Below, one piece after another: positions 45,132-54,124 of a DNA stretch of 62,110 bases (the first letter of the stretch is position 1; every line of letters begins with the position of its first letter). The position numbers and the translations under genes were made by a program. The stretch spans positions 1 to 62,110 of the forward strand of contig CALOBA010000034.1 of the NCBI GenBank assembly GCA_942491465.1, in the 5' to 3' direction. The stretch is from CALOBA01 sp942491465 (GTDB lineage Bacteria; Pseudomonadota; Gammaproteobacteria; Chromatiales; Chromatiaceae). The notes beneath the pieces are model-generated. The model had not been told where the DNA came from and made no database searches. It saw nothing but the letters and a program-made list of their open reading frames with translations.

Positions 45132-45989
45132 AGACTTGCCGTCCTCCGCCTCATTGGCCAGGCGTTTCAGCCCCTCCTCACGCCGGCGCCGATAGGCCGT
45201 AACGCCCATGGCACCGAGGCCGAGCAGGGTCAGCAGTGGGGTGGCAGGGGTGGGCATCGGGGTACCGTTACCGGTGTCGCCGACCGCGATGGGTGCGCCA
45301 CCGTTGTCATAGGCCCATTCGCGGATCCTTAGACGCCGACCCAAGCCCGCCAGCAGGCCCGCCCCGAGCAGCGCGAGGGTTCCGGGCAGGGGCGCGGCGG
45401 CGACCTGGAAGCTGGTGTCTTCCTCGACCGTGCCCTCGGTGATCACCAGCATCCCGGCGGAGGTGGGAAGGGTTGCTCCGTCATATTCCGTCAGCCCATT
45501 GATCAGGACCGGGGTGATCAAGTCGCTGCTGAGCACGGGGGGCGAGTTGATCGAGGAGATCAGCGAGCCATCCAGGTTGGAGTCGAGCAGTCCAACGCCG
45601 TTGGCAGAATACGGCTGCGGAACGCTGCCCTCGGTCGAGAACGCGGCCCAGGACAGGCCGCCGACATCGAACAACTCGGCGACCCACTGGTTCGAACCAT
45701 CCCTGATCGTCATTGTGGGCTGCTCCGTGAAGAAGTTGTAGGTAGCGGGCAACAAGCCGCCGATGAGTCCGGACTGAACGTTTTCCGCATCCCCAATACC
45801 ACTGAACGACCAGGTCGCATCCGAGAATGCCGTGCCACCAAGGCTGCCGCTCAGCCCGCCGCCGCTGAGGGTGTAGACCAGCGCGGCGCTTGCCGGGGCG
45901 GGGGCCGACAGGCCGACGACGAGCAGGAGACAGGCGATCATCAAGGCGCCCGGGCGGGCGCCGTCGAAGCGGGACCGGATGGTAGACAT
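45129..45989 (-). CDS. PEP-CTERM-type exported protein with two consecutive C-terminal anchors
   Basis: The 286-residue protein starts at 45989 (GAGG nine bases upstream). It has a signal peptide (ALMIACLLLVVGLSAPAPA), a beta-rich mature domain (YTLSGGGLSGSLGGTAFSD, WVAELFDVGGLSWAAFSTEG) and a sorting tail PLPGTLALLGAGLLAGLGRR near residue 215. The chain then continues for 60 residues and ends in a second tail (MPTPATPLLTLLGLGAMGVT followed by RRRR). Two anchors in series suggest read-through of an old stop or fusion with a second gene end. Confidence 0.78.
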   Translation of the reverse strand: MSTIRSRFDGARPGALMIACLLLVVGLSAPAPASAALVYTLSGGGLSGSLGGTAFSDATWSFSGIGDAENVQSGLIGGLLPATYNFFTEQPTMTIRDGSNQWVAELFDVGGLSWAAFSTEGSVPQPYSANGVGLLDSNLDGSLISSINSPPVLSSDLITPVLINGLTEYDGATLPTSAGMLVITEGTVEEDTSFQVAAAPLPGTLALLGAGLLAGLGRRLRIREWAYDNGGAPIAVGDTGNGTPMPTPATPLLTLLGLGAMGVTAYRRRREEGLKRLANEAEDGKS

Positions 45990-46099
45990 CGATGACCTCA
46001 TGTGCGGTGGAGTTCGGGGCGAGGCGCTCGCCAGGCTCAACAGTCTGACCCATTGGCGCATCGGGGCGCGACGCCCACGTTCTACGCGGGACGGACCAA

Positions 46100-46275
46100 G
46101 TTCTACGCAATCCGGACGTCGCCGGGGCCTGGCCGTTGCCCCTGCACAACGGGTTTGGAGCGGCCTTCGGCTCACATCGGCGCGTCGGGGCTGGCTATCA
46201 GCTCGTCGCGGGAGCCATGCTGCCAATCAGTGCAAGCGCCGGATCGCGTAGAAACGCGTCCGGATTGCGTAGAAC
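46100..46275. repeat. Long-range 19-bp perfect inverted repeat
   Basis: GTTCTACGCAATCCGGACG at 46100-46118 is exactly inverted at 46257-46275. A weaker version of the same motif (TTCTACGCGGGAC near 46080, and its inverse near 46246) gives each side two TTCTACGC boxes. The layout resembles the ends of a small non-autonomous element. The rest of 45990-46296 holds no gene. Confidence 0.6.
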
Positions 46276-46296
46276 AGGGTTCTGGCGCCATGCCGC

Positions 46297-46716
46297 TTGA
46301 GCACGGACACTGCGGCGGAGTTCGGCCTTGGAATCAAGGCGAGACCTTATCCATCCATGACGCAACAGATTGGGGTGAGTAATACCGGTGCTTATTACGA
46401 CTGGGATTTGTCGGCGGCGCAGGTGACGCTCGCGGGCGGGGCGGGCTACGCCTTCGGGTTGAATGTTCCAACCGAACCAAGCAACAACATCATCGGCTGG
46501 GATTATCGACTGCCGCTTGACACCAAGCCGTCCAGCGCGGTCGGCTTTGTCTCGGTCGGAATGGTCTCCTCGGTGTCCGGAAGCTGGTTGCCGCCCAGCA
46601 CTGCCGGCAATCCAGGGTTTCAACTCGGGGCCGCGCAGGCCCCGCTGCCCGGTACGCTGGCCCTGATGCGCTTTGGTGTCGGCGCGCTGCGCCGCCGTCG
46701 CCGGATACGCGGCTGA
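46297..46716 (+). pseudogene. PEP-CTERM-type protein, 5' truncated
   Basis: The credible part (from about 46350) reads MTQQIGVSNTGAYYDWDLSA, AYGFGL-like strands and AVGFVSVGMVSSVSGSWLPP, then the sorting tail APLPGTLALMRFGVGALRRR. There is no signal peptide; upstream is the inverted-repeat element. The tail hydrophobic core is interrupted by Met-Arg. It is the 3' half of a surface-protein gene that lost its start. Confidence 0.6.
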
Positions 46717-46744
46717 GCTTGGTACGCCCCCTGCCGCACCGCGC

Positions 46745-47764
46745 CTATGGCTTCCCGCCGGGAGCAGCTCCACGGCCGCGTCGCAACGATCCGGGCGCAA
46801 TGCCGAATTGTCGGCGGAAGGCGGTGATGAAGTGGTTCACATGGGAATAGCCGAGCCGCGCCGCCAGGGACTTCAGCGGCACGTCGGTGGTACAGACGGC
46901 GTCGTGGGCTTGGCCCAGGCGCTGTGCGGTGACAAAGGCGTGGATCGGCGCTCCGTACTCTTTGGCGAACAGCTCATTGAGTCGCCGGGCGCTGACGCCG
47001 AAGTCGCGGGCCAACTCGTCGAGGCCCGGCGGCTTGCCTTCAATCGCCACCAGACGCTCGTGGAGCGCCTGAACCAGCGCCTGGCGATCGGGGCTCGCGG
47101 GCGGCGCGCCGTCGCGGATGTCTAAGTCATCGGCCAATGCGGCGAGGAAGCCCAACGCCTTCGCCTGCGCCTGGAGTGTTCGCAACCCGCCGGTGGTGCG
47201 CGGGGCAATCGCGGCGCGCAGTTGCGCCGATTGCGCAGCCGCGAGCCGTCGAACCGCGATGCTGGGTACCTCGCTCACGCCGAGCGCCCGCAGCAACTGC
47301 GCCGCGGCGGCCTCGCCCAGCAAGACCCCGAGCTGGGCGTCGCTGATGGTTAGGCCGACCATCTCGCTGTTGGTGGAACCATCGGCCTTGGCGACCAGAT
47401 GCAGCCGCTCGGAGTGTCGAAATAGGGCCTGGCCGGGACCATAGATCAGCTCCGCGACCGGCGACTGTTCGTCATGGCAGATATGGCCGCCGAACGCGGC
47501 CTGGATCGCGAAGCTGGGGCCCTGGTAGCGCACCTCCGCCTCGATCAAGGTCACCAATCGGCCCACTGCCGCCGGACGAAACCGGTGTACGCCATGGTAT
47601 AGGGTGATGCCGATCCCCAGCGGCAGGAGGTCCAGCCAGCCTTCCCCCATCTCCGGCGGGATCGGATAGATCTGCCTGCTCACGCCCTCGTCGGGCTGAA
47701 AACTGGACTCCTCGGACTGGGCGTCGGTCAGCCACCGGTAGTGCACGCTTGAGTAATTGAACAT
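46745..47764 (-). CDS. AraC-family transcriptional regulator
   Basis: The 339-residue protein starts MFNYSSVHYRWLTD. The N-terminal 190 residues are a ligand-sensing beta domain (LGIGITLYHGVHRFRPAAVG, GHICHDEQSPVAELIYGPGQ). The C-terminal AraC HTH pair covers about residues 235-330 (LARDFGVSARRLNELFAKEYG, LKSLAARLGYSHVNHFITAFRRQFG). It resembles PchR-type regulators of siderophore or catabolic genes. The target is not evident; neighbours are decayed genes. Confidence 0.88.
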   Translation of the reverse strand: MFNYSSVHYRWLTDAQSEESSFQPDEGVSRQIYPIPPEMGEGWLDLLPLGIGITLYHGVHRFRPAAVGRLVTLIEAEVRYQGPSFAIQAAFGGHICHDEQSPVAELIYGPGQALFRHSERLHLVAKADGSTNSEMVGLTISDAQLGVLLGEAAAAQLLRALGVSEVPSIAVRRLAAAQSAQLRAAIAPRTTGGLRTLQAQAKALGFLAALADDLDIRDGAPPASPDRQALVQALHERLVAIEGKPPGLDELARDFGVSARRLNELFAKEYGAPIHAFVTAQRLGQAHDAVCTTDVPLKSLAARLGYSHVNHFITAFRRQFGIAPGSLRRGRGAAPGGKP

Positions 47765-47891
47765 GCTAGTTGTGGAAGTTGGATCGCTCGATGGCGCCGT
47801 CCTTGAGGGTGATCTCGCTCATCCGGGCCGCCGAGGGTGCAAAGCCCACGCCGGCCTGGACATCCAAGCCACGTCTAGAGGCCAGATAGGG

Positions 47892-48056
47892 CTTAGGCGA
47901 TTGCCGAACGCTTTCATACCAGATGACGCAGGATTGATGTTCGCCCTCAAGGAGGGCTGGCGGGAGCTGAGCTAGCTATGTGACCGCCAGCCCGACGCCG
48001 AAGGCGGGCGTCAAGACAAGTCAGATGCTATGAAAGTCGACAGAAATCGCCTTAAG
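47892..48056 (-). repeat. Element B, copy 2 (intact, 165 bp)
   Basis: Imperfect terminal inverted repeats: left CTTAGGCGATTGCCGAACG then CTTTCATACCA; right, inverted, CTTAAGGCGATTTCTGTCG then CTTTCATAGCA. The centre has a second dyad (GGCGGGAGCTGAGCTAGCT-like) and the undisturbed CTAG site that is hit by element C in copy 1. Confidence 0.85.
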
Positions 48057-48079
48057 CCGGGAAGGCTAGCGGGGGGGCG

Positions 48080-48260
48080 ATGCTCGGTCAATACGCAGAT
48101 ACTCGGCGGCGCGGGATGCGACCAGTTCCGCGTACATCAGGCCGGCACGAGTCGCGGCCGCAACGGCGAGCGCGAGATGCACACCCAACCGGGCGACATC
48201 AGCCTCACCGATCTGGGCAACCCCTATGAGGCCATCGACGACGGCTTCCGCTGCCTGTTG
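48080..48260 (+). pseudogene. Fragment of an AraC-type regulator sensor domain
   Basis: One frame reads DQFRVHQAGTSRGRNGEREM then HTQPGDISLTDLGNPYEAID, the typical core of the AraC_binding_2 domain (GxxRGRNGxRE, PGDIxLxDL). Nothing before or after continues it. It is a short remnant. Confidence 0.5.
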
Positions 48261-48405
48261 ATCGCAACGACGTTCCAGCGTCGTCGCGCCTCCCCCGGCG
48301 CTCCAGCGCCGCGTGGGATGCGCGCCCGTCGCCCGCCCAGTCCACCGCCCCGGGCCGCTGGAGCGGCCCGCGACCCGTTGCGCCGCTGGAGCGGCGCAAC
48401 GATCA
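48258..48405. repeat. Cluster of four GC hairpins sharing a CTGGAGC core
   Basis: ACGACGTTCCAGCGTCGT, CGGCGCTCCAGCGCCG, GGGCCGCTGGAGCGGCCC and GCGCCGCTGGAGCGGCGC follow one another, each a separate palindrome with different flanks but the same TCCAGC/GCTGGA core. The outer pair is bracketed by GCAACGA and its near-inverse. This is a REP/BIME-like array just upstream of the beta-helix gene. Confidence 0.6.
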
Positions 48406-48486
48406 AACCTCCGGCGCCACCCCCGCCGGCGGGCGTTGGGCTAGAATCCGCCCATCGCCCACGCATCGCCGAGGTTGCCGGACGCA

Positions 48487-49719
48487 ATGCCCACCCGCGA
48501 GACCGAGATCATCGACTGCCCCCCGCAGGCCGGCTGGGCCGGCATCGCCGCCGCGCTGGCCGCGGCCCGGCCGGGGCAGACCCTGCGCATCCTGCCGGGG
48601 CGCTACCGCGGCGCCACCGCGCTGTCGGTGCCGAGGGGCGTCACCCTGGAGGGCCGCCCCGGCAGCCTGCTGGAATGGCTCGGGCCGGACGGCGCCGAGC
48701 CCGCCGCCGGCCACGGCTCGGCGGTGCTGGTGGATGCGGCCGACGACGTGACGCTGATCGGGCTGCGCATCCGCTCGCGGGTGGCGGACCCGGGCGAGGC
48801 CGCGGCGCCCGAGCGGACCGACGACGCGCTGATCCACTGCCGCGACGCGCGTCGGCTGCGCATCGATGGCTGCGACTGTGCCGGGGCCGGATCGCTGGCC
48901 CACGGCATCCACTTGGCGCACTGCGATGGGGCCAGGGTCGGCGGCTGCCGGGTGGAGGGCTGCCGATTCGGCGTCGCGTTGAGCTCCAGCACCGATGCGG
49001 TGATCCGCGACCTGGCGTGCCTGGGCAACCGCTGGTCCGGCATCACGCTCTGTCGGCACCCGACGACACCCGAGCGGGCCTCAAGCGCCGAGCTGATCGC
49101 GAACCGCTGCCACGACAACGCGCAGGCGGGCATCAGCCTGGAGTCGTCGCAGGCCCGCGCCAACGCCAATTCCTGCTGGGCCAACGGGTATTGCGGCATC
49201 GCGCTGCAACGCGACCCGAAGAGCCCCGACGCCGCCAGCAACGCCGAGCTGATCGCGAACCGCTGCCACGACAACGCGCAGGCGGGCATCGGCCTGTTCT
49301 CGTCCCAGGCCCGCGCCGAGGCCAATGCCTGCTGGGGCAACGGCATGCACGGCATCGCGCTGCAACGCGACTCCGACAGCCCCGACGCCGCCAGCGACGC
49401 CGAGCTGATCGCGAACCGCTGCCACGACAACGCGCAGGCGGGCATCTGCCTGTTCTCGTCCCAGGCCCGCGCCGAGGCCAATGCCTGCTGGGGCAACGGC
49501 ATTGACGGCATCGCGCTGCAACGCGACCCGAACAGCCCCGACGCCCCCAGCGACGCCGAGCTGATCGCGAACCGCTGCCACGACAACGCGTACTCGGGCA
49601 TCTTCCTGTCCTCGTCCCAGGCCCGCGCCGAGGCCAATGCCTGCTGGGGCAACGGCATTTCGGCATCTCGCTGCAACGCGACCCGAACAGCCCCGACGCC
49701 CCCAGCGACGCCGAGCTGA
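48487..49719 (+). CDS. Right-handed beta-helix membrane protein, N-terminal part (frameshifted)
   Basis: It starts MPTRETEIIDCPPQAGW. Residues about 10-180 are an irregular parallel beta-helix entry (ARPGQTLRILPGRYRGATAL, GVTLEGRPGSLLEWLG, VTLIGLRIRSRVADPG). From residue about 200 come 52-residue repeats (AELIANRCHDNAQAGI, SSQARAEANACWGNG, GIALQRDPNSPDA). The fourth unit (49555-49709) is 155 bases instead of 156: one base is missing near 49660, and the frame then stops at 49719. Without that change the protein runs on into the next entry. Each unit has spaced Asn and Cys ladders typical of PbH1 helices. The role may be binding or modification of surface polysaccharide (inference). Confidence 0.78.
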   Translation: MPTRETEIIDCPPQAGWAGIAAALAAARPGQTLRILPGRYRGATALSVPRGVTLEGRPGSLLEWLGPDGAEPAAGHGSAVLVDAADDVTLIGLRIRSRVADPGEAAAPERTDDALIHCRDARRLRIDGCDCAGAGSLAHGIHLAHCDGARVGGCRVEGCRFGVALSSSTDAVIRDLACLGNRWSGITLCRHPTTPERASSAELIANRCHDNAQAGISLESSQARANANSCWANGYCGIALQRDPKSPDAASNAELIANRCHDNAQAGIGLFSSQARAEANACWGNGMHGIALQRDSDSPDAASDAELIANRCHDNAQAGICLFSSQARAEANACWGNGIDGIALQRDPNSPDAPSDAELIANRCHDNAYSGIFLSSSQARAEANACWGNGISASRCNATRTAPTPPATPS

Positions 49720-49865
49720 TCGCGAACCGCTGCCACGACAACGCGCAGGCGGGCATCTGCCTGTCCTCGTCCCAGGCCCGCGCCGAGGCCAATGCCTGCT
49801 GGGGCAACGGCATTGACGGCATCGCGCTGCAACGCGACCCGATCAGCCCCGACGCCCCCAGCGAC
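49087..49865 (+). repeat. Five tandem 156-bp coding repeats
   Basis: Units begin with GCCGAGCTGATCGCGAACCG at 49087, 49243, 49399, 49555 and 49710, and the array exits at 49866 (GCCGACCTGCACGCC). Spacing is 156, 156, 156, 155, 156. The units are nearly identical at the DNA level, so they were amplified recently. Confidence 0.95.
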
Positions 49866-52800
49866 GCCGACCTGCACGCCAACTGGTGCTGGCAAAACCG
49901 CAAAGCCGGCCTCCGGTTTCTCGCCTCCGACGCCCGGCTCGCCGACAACCACTGCTGGCGCAACGGCTTCGACGGGGTGGCGAGCGAGGAGGATACGCTC
50001 ACCGACCCGGTCACCCACCTGCGCCGGCACTACCCTGGCGGCACCATCAGCCAACACGGGCACCAAACCCAGCCGCCGCTGCCGGAGCCGGCGCTGCGCG
50101 AGCGGCTGATCGATGCCCGCGCCGATGCCCAGCTGGTGCGCGCCCTGCTGGCCGAGGGCCTGGAGCCGGCGGAGCCGCTGGCGGACTTCCTGAACGCCGG
50201 CGACCGCGTGAGTCTGCTGGGGTTCTGGACCGGGCAGCGCTCGCCCGCCGAGCGCCCGCCGGAGGCCGCCGCGGGCGCCGAGGGGCCGAGCCCGGCGGAC
50301 GGCGACGCCGAGCCGGCGCGGGTCTATCAGGTCCGGCCCGCCGGCCGCGCCGGCGCCGCCGCCGTCGAGATCGTCCGCCGCGACGGCGACGGCGAGCCGC
50401 CCAAGACCGTCGAGCAGCGGGCGGCGGCGCAGCGGCGCGCCGGGGGGCTCGCGCTGCCGGTCGCGCCCGCCGCCGAGCGGCCCCCGCTGGAGGGGCTGTT
50501 CGATGCCTTCGCCGGGCGCTGGCTGGATCAATGGCGGGACGCCCCGACGCGCCCCGAGCAGGGCCCGGCCTGGGCGCTGGCCCTGGTCTCGCCCACCGCC
50601 GCTGGGCTGGACGACCTGCTCGCCCAGCTGCAGAAGCGCGGCGGCCCCTGGCTGGCGGGGCTGGCGCGGCGGCGCGATCCCGGCGGCGCGGTGCCGACGC
50701 CGCGGCTCGGGCCGGCGCTGTCGGTGGACCTGGCCGGGCTGGACCTGACCGGCGCCGATGCGACCGATCGGGTCTGGGCGCGGTTCGAGGCGGCGCTGCT
50801 GGGGGCCGACGCGGCGCAGCCCCGCCAGGCTCGGGCCAGGGCCGCCGAGGCCCTGCGCGAGCTGGCGCTGCAGCCGCTGGGCTGGCTCTGGCTCGGGCTG
50901 GTCACGCTCGGGCTGCCGGTGGGGCTGTTGCTGGTCTTCGCCGCCTTGCAGCAGATCGACCTGGCGCCGCTGGGCGGGCTCGACCCGGCGGACCCGTCCG
51001 CCTGGCCGGCGGCGCTGGGGGCGGTCGCCGAGGCGGCCCGGCAGCGGCTGGCGGCCATGGGCTGGGTGGCGCTGCTGCCCTGGCTGCTGGCGCCACCGGT
51101 GCTGGTCTCGCTGTGGACCCGGGCGCTGAACCTGCTGCTGCCCTCGGCGCTGCACCTGCGCGTGCCGGGGCTGCACTGGGCCGAGACCCGGCTGCGGGGG
51201 CTGCTCGGCCAGGTGGAGCTGCTGGTGGACCTGGGCCGGGGGCTCGGCGCGGGGCTGCGCCGGCTGGTGGGCGACCCGGAGCTGGCCGCGCGCCGGCGCT
51301 GGCTGCGGCATCGGGTGTTCGGCTCGCCGCTGGGGCGGGTGGACCTGGCGCTGGTGGTGTTGCGCGGGCTGGAGTGGCTGCCGGCGACGCCGGCGCCCGC
51401 GCAAGCCGGCGCCATCGCCGGCCCGGCGGACTGGCCGCGGGCGCTGGTCCGCGCCCGCGGCTGGCGGCAGGGGCTGCTGCTGATCACCCAGACCTCGGGC
51501 CTGTCGAACCTGCCGAGCTGCTTCGTCGATTGCTGGCTGGACCTGGACGACGCCGACGGGCGCAGGCCGGCGCGCTGGCGCGCCCCGCTGGAGCGGGCGC
51601 TGCTGGTGCTGGACACGGCCTCGGCGCGGCTGGCCGGCGACGGGCCCGCGCCCGGCGGCCAGGCCGACGCAGCGGGCGCCGAGCGGCTCGACGAGGCCGA
51701 GGCCGACGCCGAGCTGGCGCTGATCCTCGGCCTGCCGGACCCGCAGGAGGCGCGCGAGGGCTTCGACCGCAAGCGCTCGGCCCTGCTGCATGAGACCTTC
51801 GCGCCGGTGGACCTGCTGGCGGCGCTGGTGCTCGGCTCGGCACCGGCCGGGCAGATGCTGCTCGATTGCCGCGTCAGCGACTGCCCGCCGCCGCCGGACT
51901 GGCTGGCCGACTGGGGCGCCGAGACCGCGCCGCTGGTGCAGGCGCTGCGCCCCGGCGAGGCCGCGGACTGGTCCGGGCTGTGCGACAACCTGCACGAGGC
52001 GTTCGACTTCGCGCAGCTGGGCCAGGGCATCCTCTACAACCGCTGGGTCGAGACGCCGGCGCGGACCTGGCGCCGGCTGATCGGCCGGCCCGGCTGGCGT
52101 CGGCGCCTGGCCGCGGCGCTGCGGGCGCTGGACGGCGATGCCGATGCGCGCATGGCCCGGCTGGTGGCCTGCGGCGAGATCCAGCACAGCTGCGCCTGGC
52201 CCTGTCGGCGCTGCGCGGCGAGCCGCGGCCAGGGCGAGCCGAGGCCGAGGCGGCCCAGCGGCTGGCGGTGCGCCTGGAGATGGCCGCCTGGCTGCTCGCA
52301 GAGCGGCTGGCGCTGCTGCGGCGCTCGGCGGGGCCGGTGCTCGCCGAGGCGTCCGCGGGCGCTGCGCCCGGCGCCGTCGGCGATGGGGCGGCAGCCCGAC
52401 CGGCGGATGCCGGGGCGGGATTCGGCGTCGATCTGCCCATCGGGGGCGATGCCGGCGGGTTCGGCTTCGGCGGCTGGGGCGGGCCGGCGGGGGTCGGGCG
52501 CGGGGGCGATGCGGTGGCCGCCGCCGGGGGGCGCGGGGGTGGTGGACTCGGGCTCGGGGGAGGTGGAGGCGACCGGGCCTGCGGTGCGCCCATCCGCGGG
52601 GCCGACTGAAGTCGGCGCACCCGGGGAGGCTGCGCTTGATGCTCGCGGGGAACCGCCTGATCTGACGGTGCCGGCGGTGGTCTTGGATTGGTGGACCGAG
52701 CTGCACCAGGCCCTGGAAGCGCCCGTGGCCGAGCCGGCGCTGGCGCGGGCGGGGCGGACCTATTGCGCCTTTCTGGCCGCGGTGGCGAGCTGGGATGCGG

Positions 52801-53621
52801 CGGGGGCCGGGCCGGGACGCGCCGACGGCTATCCCATCGGCCTTGGGCCGCTGCTGGCCGGGCTGCGGGCGGCCCTGGACGGGGCCGAGCCGAGCGCGGG
52901 CCCGGCTGCGGTTGCCGATCCGTCGGGCTCCGCGCCCACCCCGCCGGCGCCCGCCGACAGCATCCGCGGTCGCTTCGAGGCCGAGGCGCGCGCGCTGGCG
53001 CAGACCTTGGCGCTGGTGGACGAGGACATCGCCGCGCAGCTGTTGGACGAGCGCCTGCGCCAGGACTGGTCGCCGCTGCCGGGGCCGTTTCGCGACCTGC
53101 TGCGCGCGCGCTGCCCGGGCGGCGGCGGCGCCCTGCTGATCGGGCAGCTGGCAGCGGCCGCCGACGAGCAGGGGGTGCTGGCGGTGGCCGCGCGCTGGCG
53201 GCTGCGCCCGCTGACCGTGATCGCGGCCCTGGCCTGGACGGCGCTGGAGCAGGGCCGCGACCCGCGCGCCGGCGCGCGGCCCTGCGCCGCCGAGGTCGCG
53301 CTGCCGGTGGCCCGCTTCGTCGCCGCGCTGCGCGCCCGACTACCGAGCGATCAGGACCCGGAGCCCCTGCCGCGGCTGCTGCCGCCGCCCGGCTTCGCGC
53401 CGGGACAAGGCGGCTGCGTCGCCGCGCTGGTGGCCGACCCCGGCTTCGTCGAGCGCCTGGCGCCCCGGCTGGTGGCCGGCGACGGCGACCGCCGCAAGCT
53501 GCGCCAAGCGTTCGAGCGGATGGGCCGCATCGACCTCGACGGCATCGCCCTGGGCAGCCGCTCTCCGGCCAACCGGCTCATCGCGCGGATCGAGGAGATC
53601 GTCGAGCTGCCGCTGGGCTGA
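49663..53621 (+). CDS. Beta-helix membrane protein, central and C-terminal part (continuation after frameshift)
   Basis: It continues the beta-helix (AELIANRCHDNAQAGICL, then CWRNGFDGVASEEDTL), followed by a Pro/Ala-rich linker and two membrane helices (LGWLWLGLVTLGLPVGLLLVF near 50880, MGWVALLPWLLAPPVLVSLW near 51057). A long Ala/Leu/Arg cytoplasmic region comes next and a C-terminal helical domain (FERMGRIDLDGIALGSRSPA). Between about 52184 and 52540 the natural frame is shifted (AQLRLALSALRGEPRPG, EMAAWLLAERLALLRRSAG), so one base appears lost near 52184 and one gained in a G-run near 52530. There is no recognised NTPase or enzyme motif. With the first part it would be about 1,710 residues. 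Either an assembly-error-prone GC gene or a decaying one. Confidence 0.6.
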
Positions 53622-53770
53622 GCCCGGGGGCGGGAGCGCTCGACGGCTGCGATGCACGCAGCACGCCGCGGCCCGAGACTGGGGGAGCATTCGGGACTCG
53701 GGGGGAACGGTGTCCCGCTCGGAGTTCGAAGGATGCGCTCCGGGTCGCTATCGCTATCGAGTCTAGTATC

Positions 53771-53984
<214 letters not shown>

Positions 53985-54087
53985 ACGAAGCTTGTTTGTA
54001 TCACTTAGGCGCAGCGGTACTAGCGCGCCCGCGCCCCCGAACCTGACGAGTAAGACCTCGGGCTCGATACCGATCCCGATACCGATC

Positions 54088-54124
54088 CAATGCCATTAAG
54101 TTAGTGAGCGATGGGAGCGTTTTG
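54088..54124 (+). repeat. Element D, copy 2, left arm (before the intron)
   Basis: CAATGCCATTAAGTTAGTG then AGCGATGGGAGCGTTTTG matches the end of element D copy 1 in reverse (CAATGCCATTAAGTTAGCG). It continues on the far side of the group II intron at 54991. Confidence 0.82.

Noticed and set aside
49087..49865. Possible CRISPR-like array of regular repeats
   Set aside because: Units are 156 bp, adjacent without spacers, and encode an in-frame beta-helix repeat.
48603..52706. Uninterrupted 1,367-codon minus-strand frame opposite the beta-helix gene
   Set aside because: Composition is extreme Arg/Pro/Gln with no recognisable domain. The plus strand has clear beta-helix repeats and membrane helices. 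Long antisense frames are common in GC-rich DNA.
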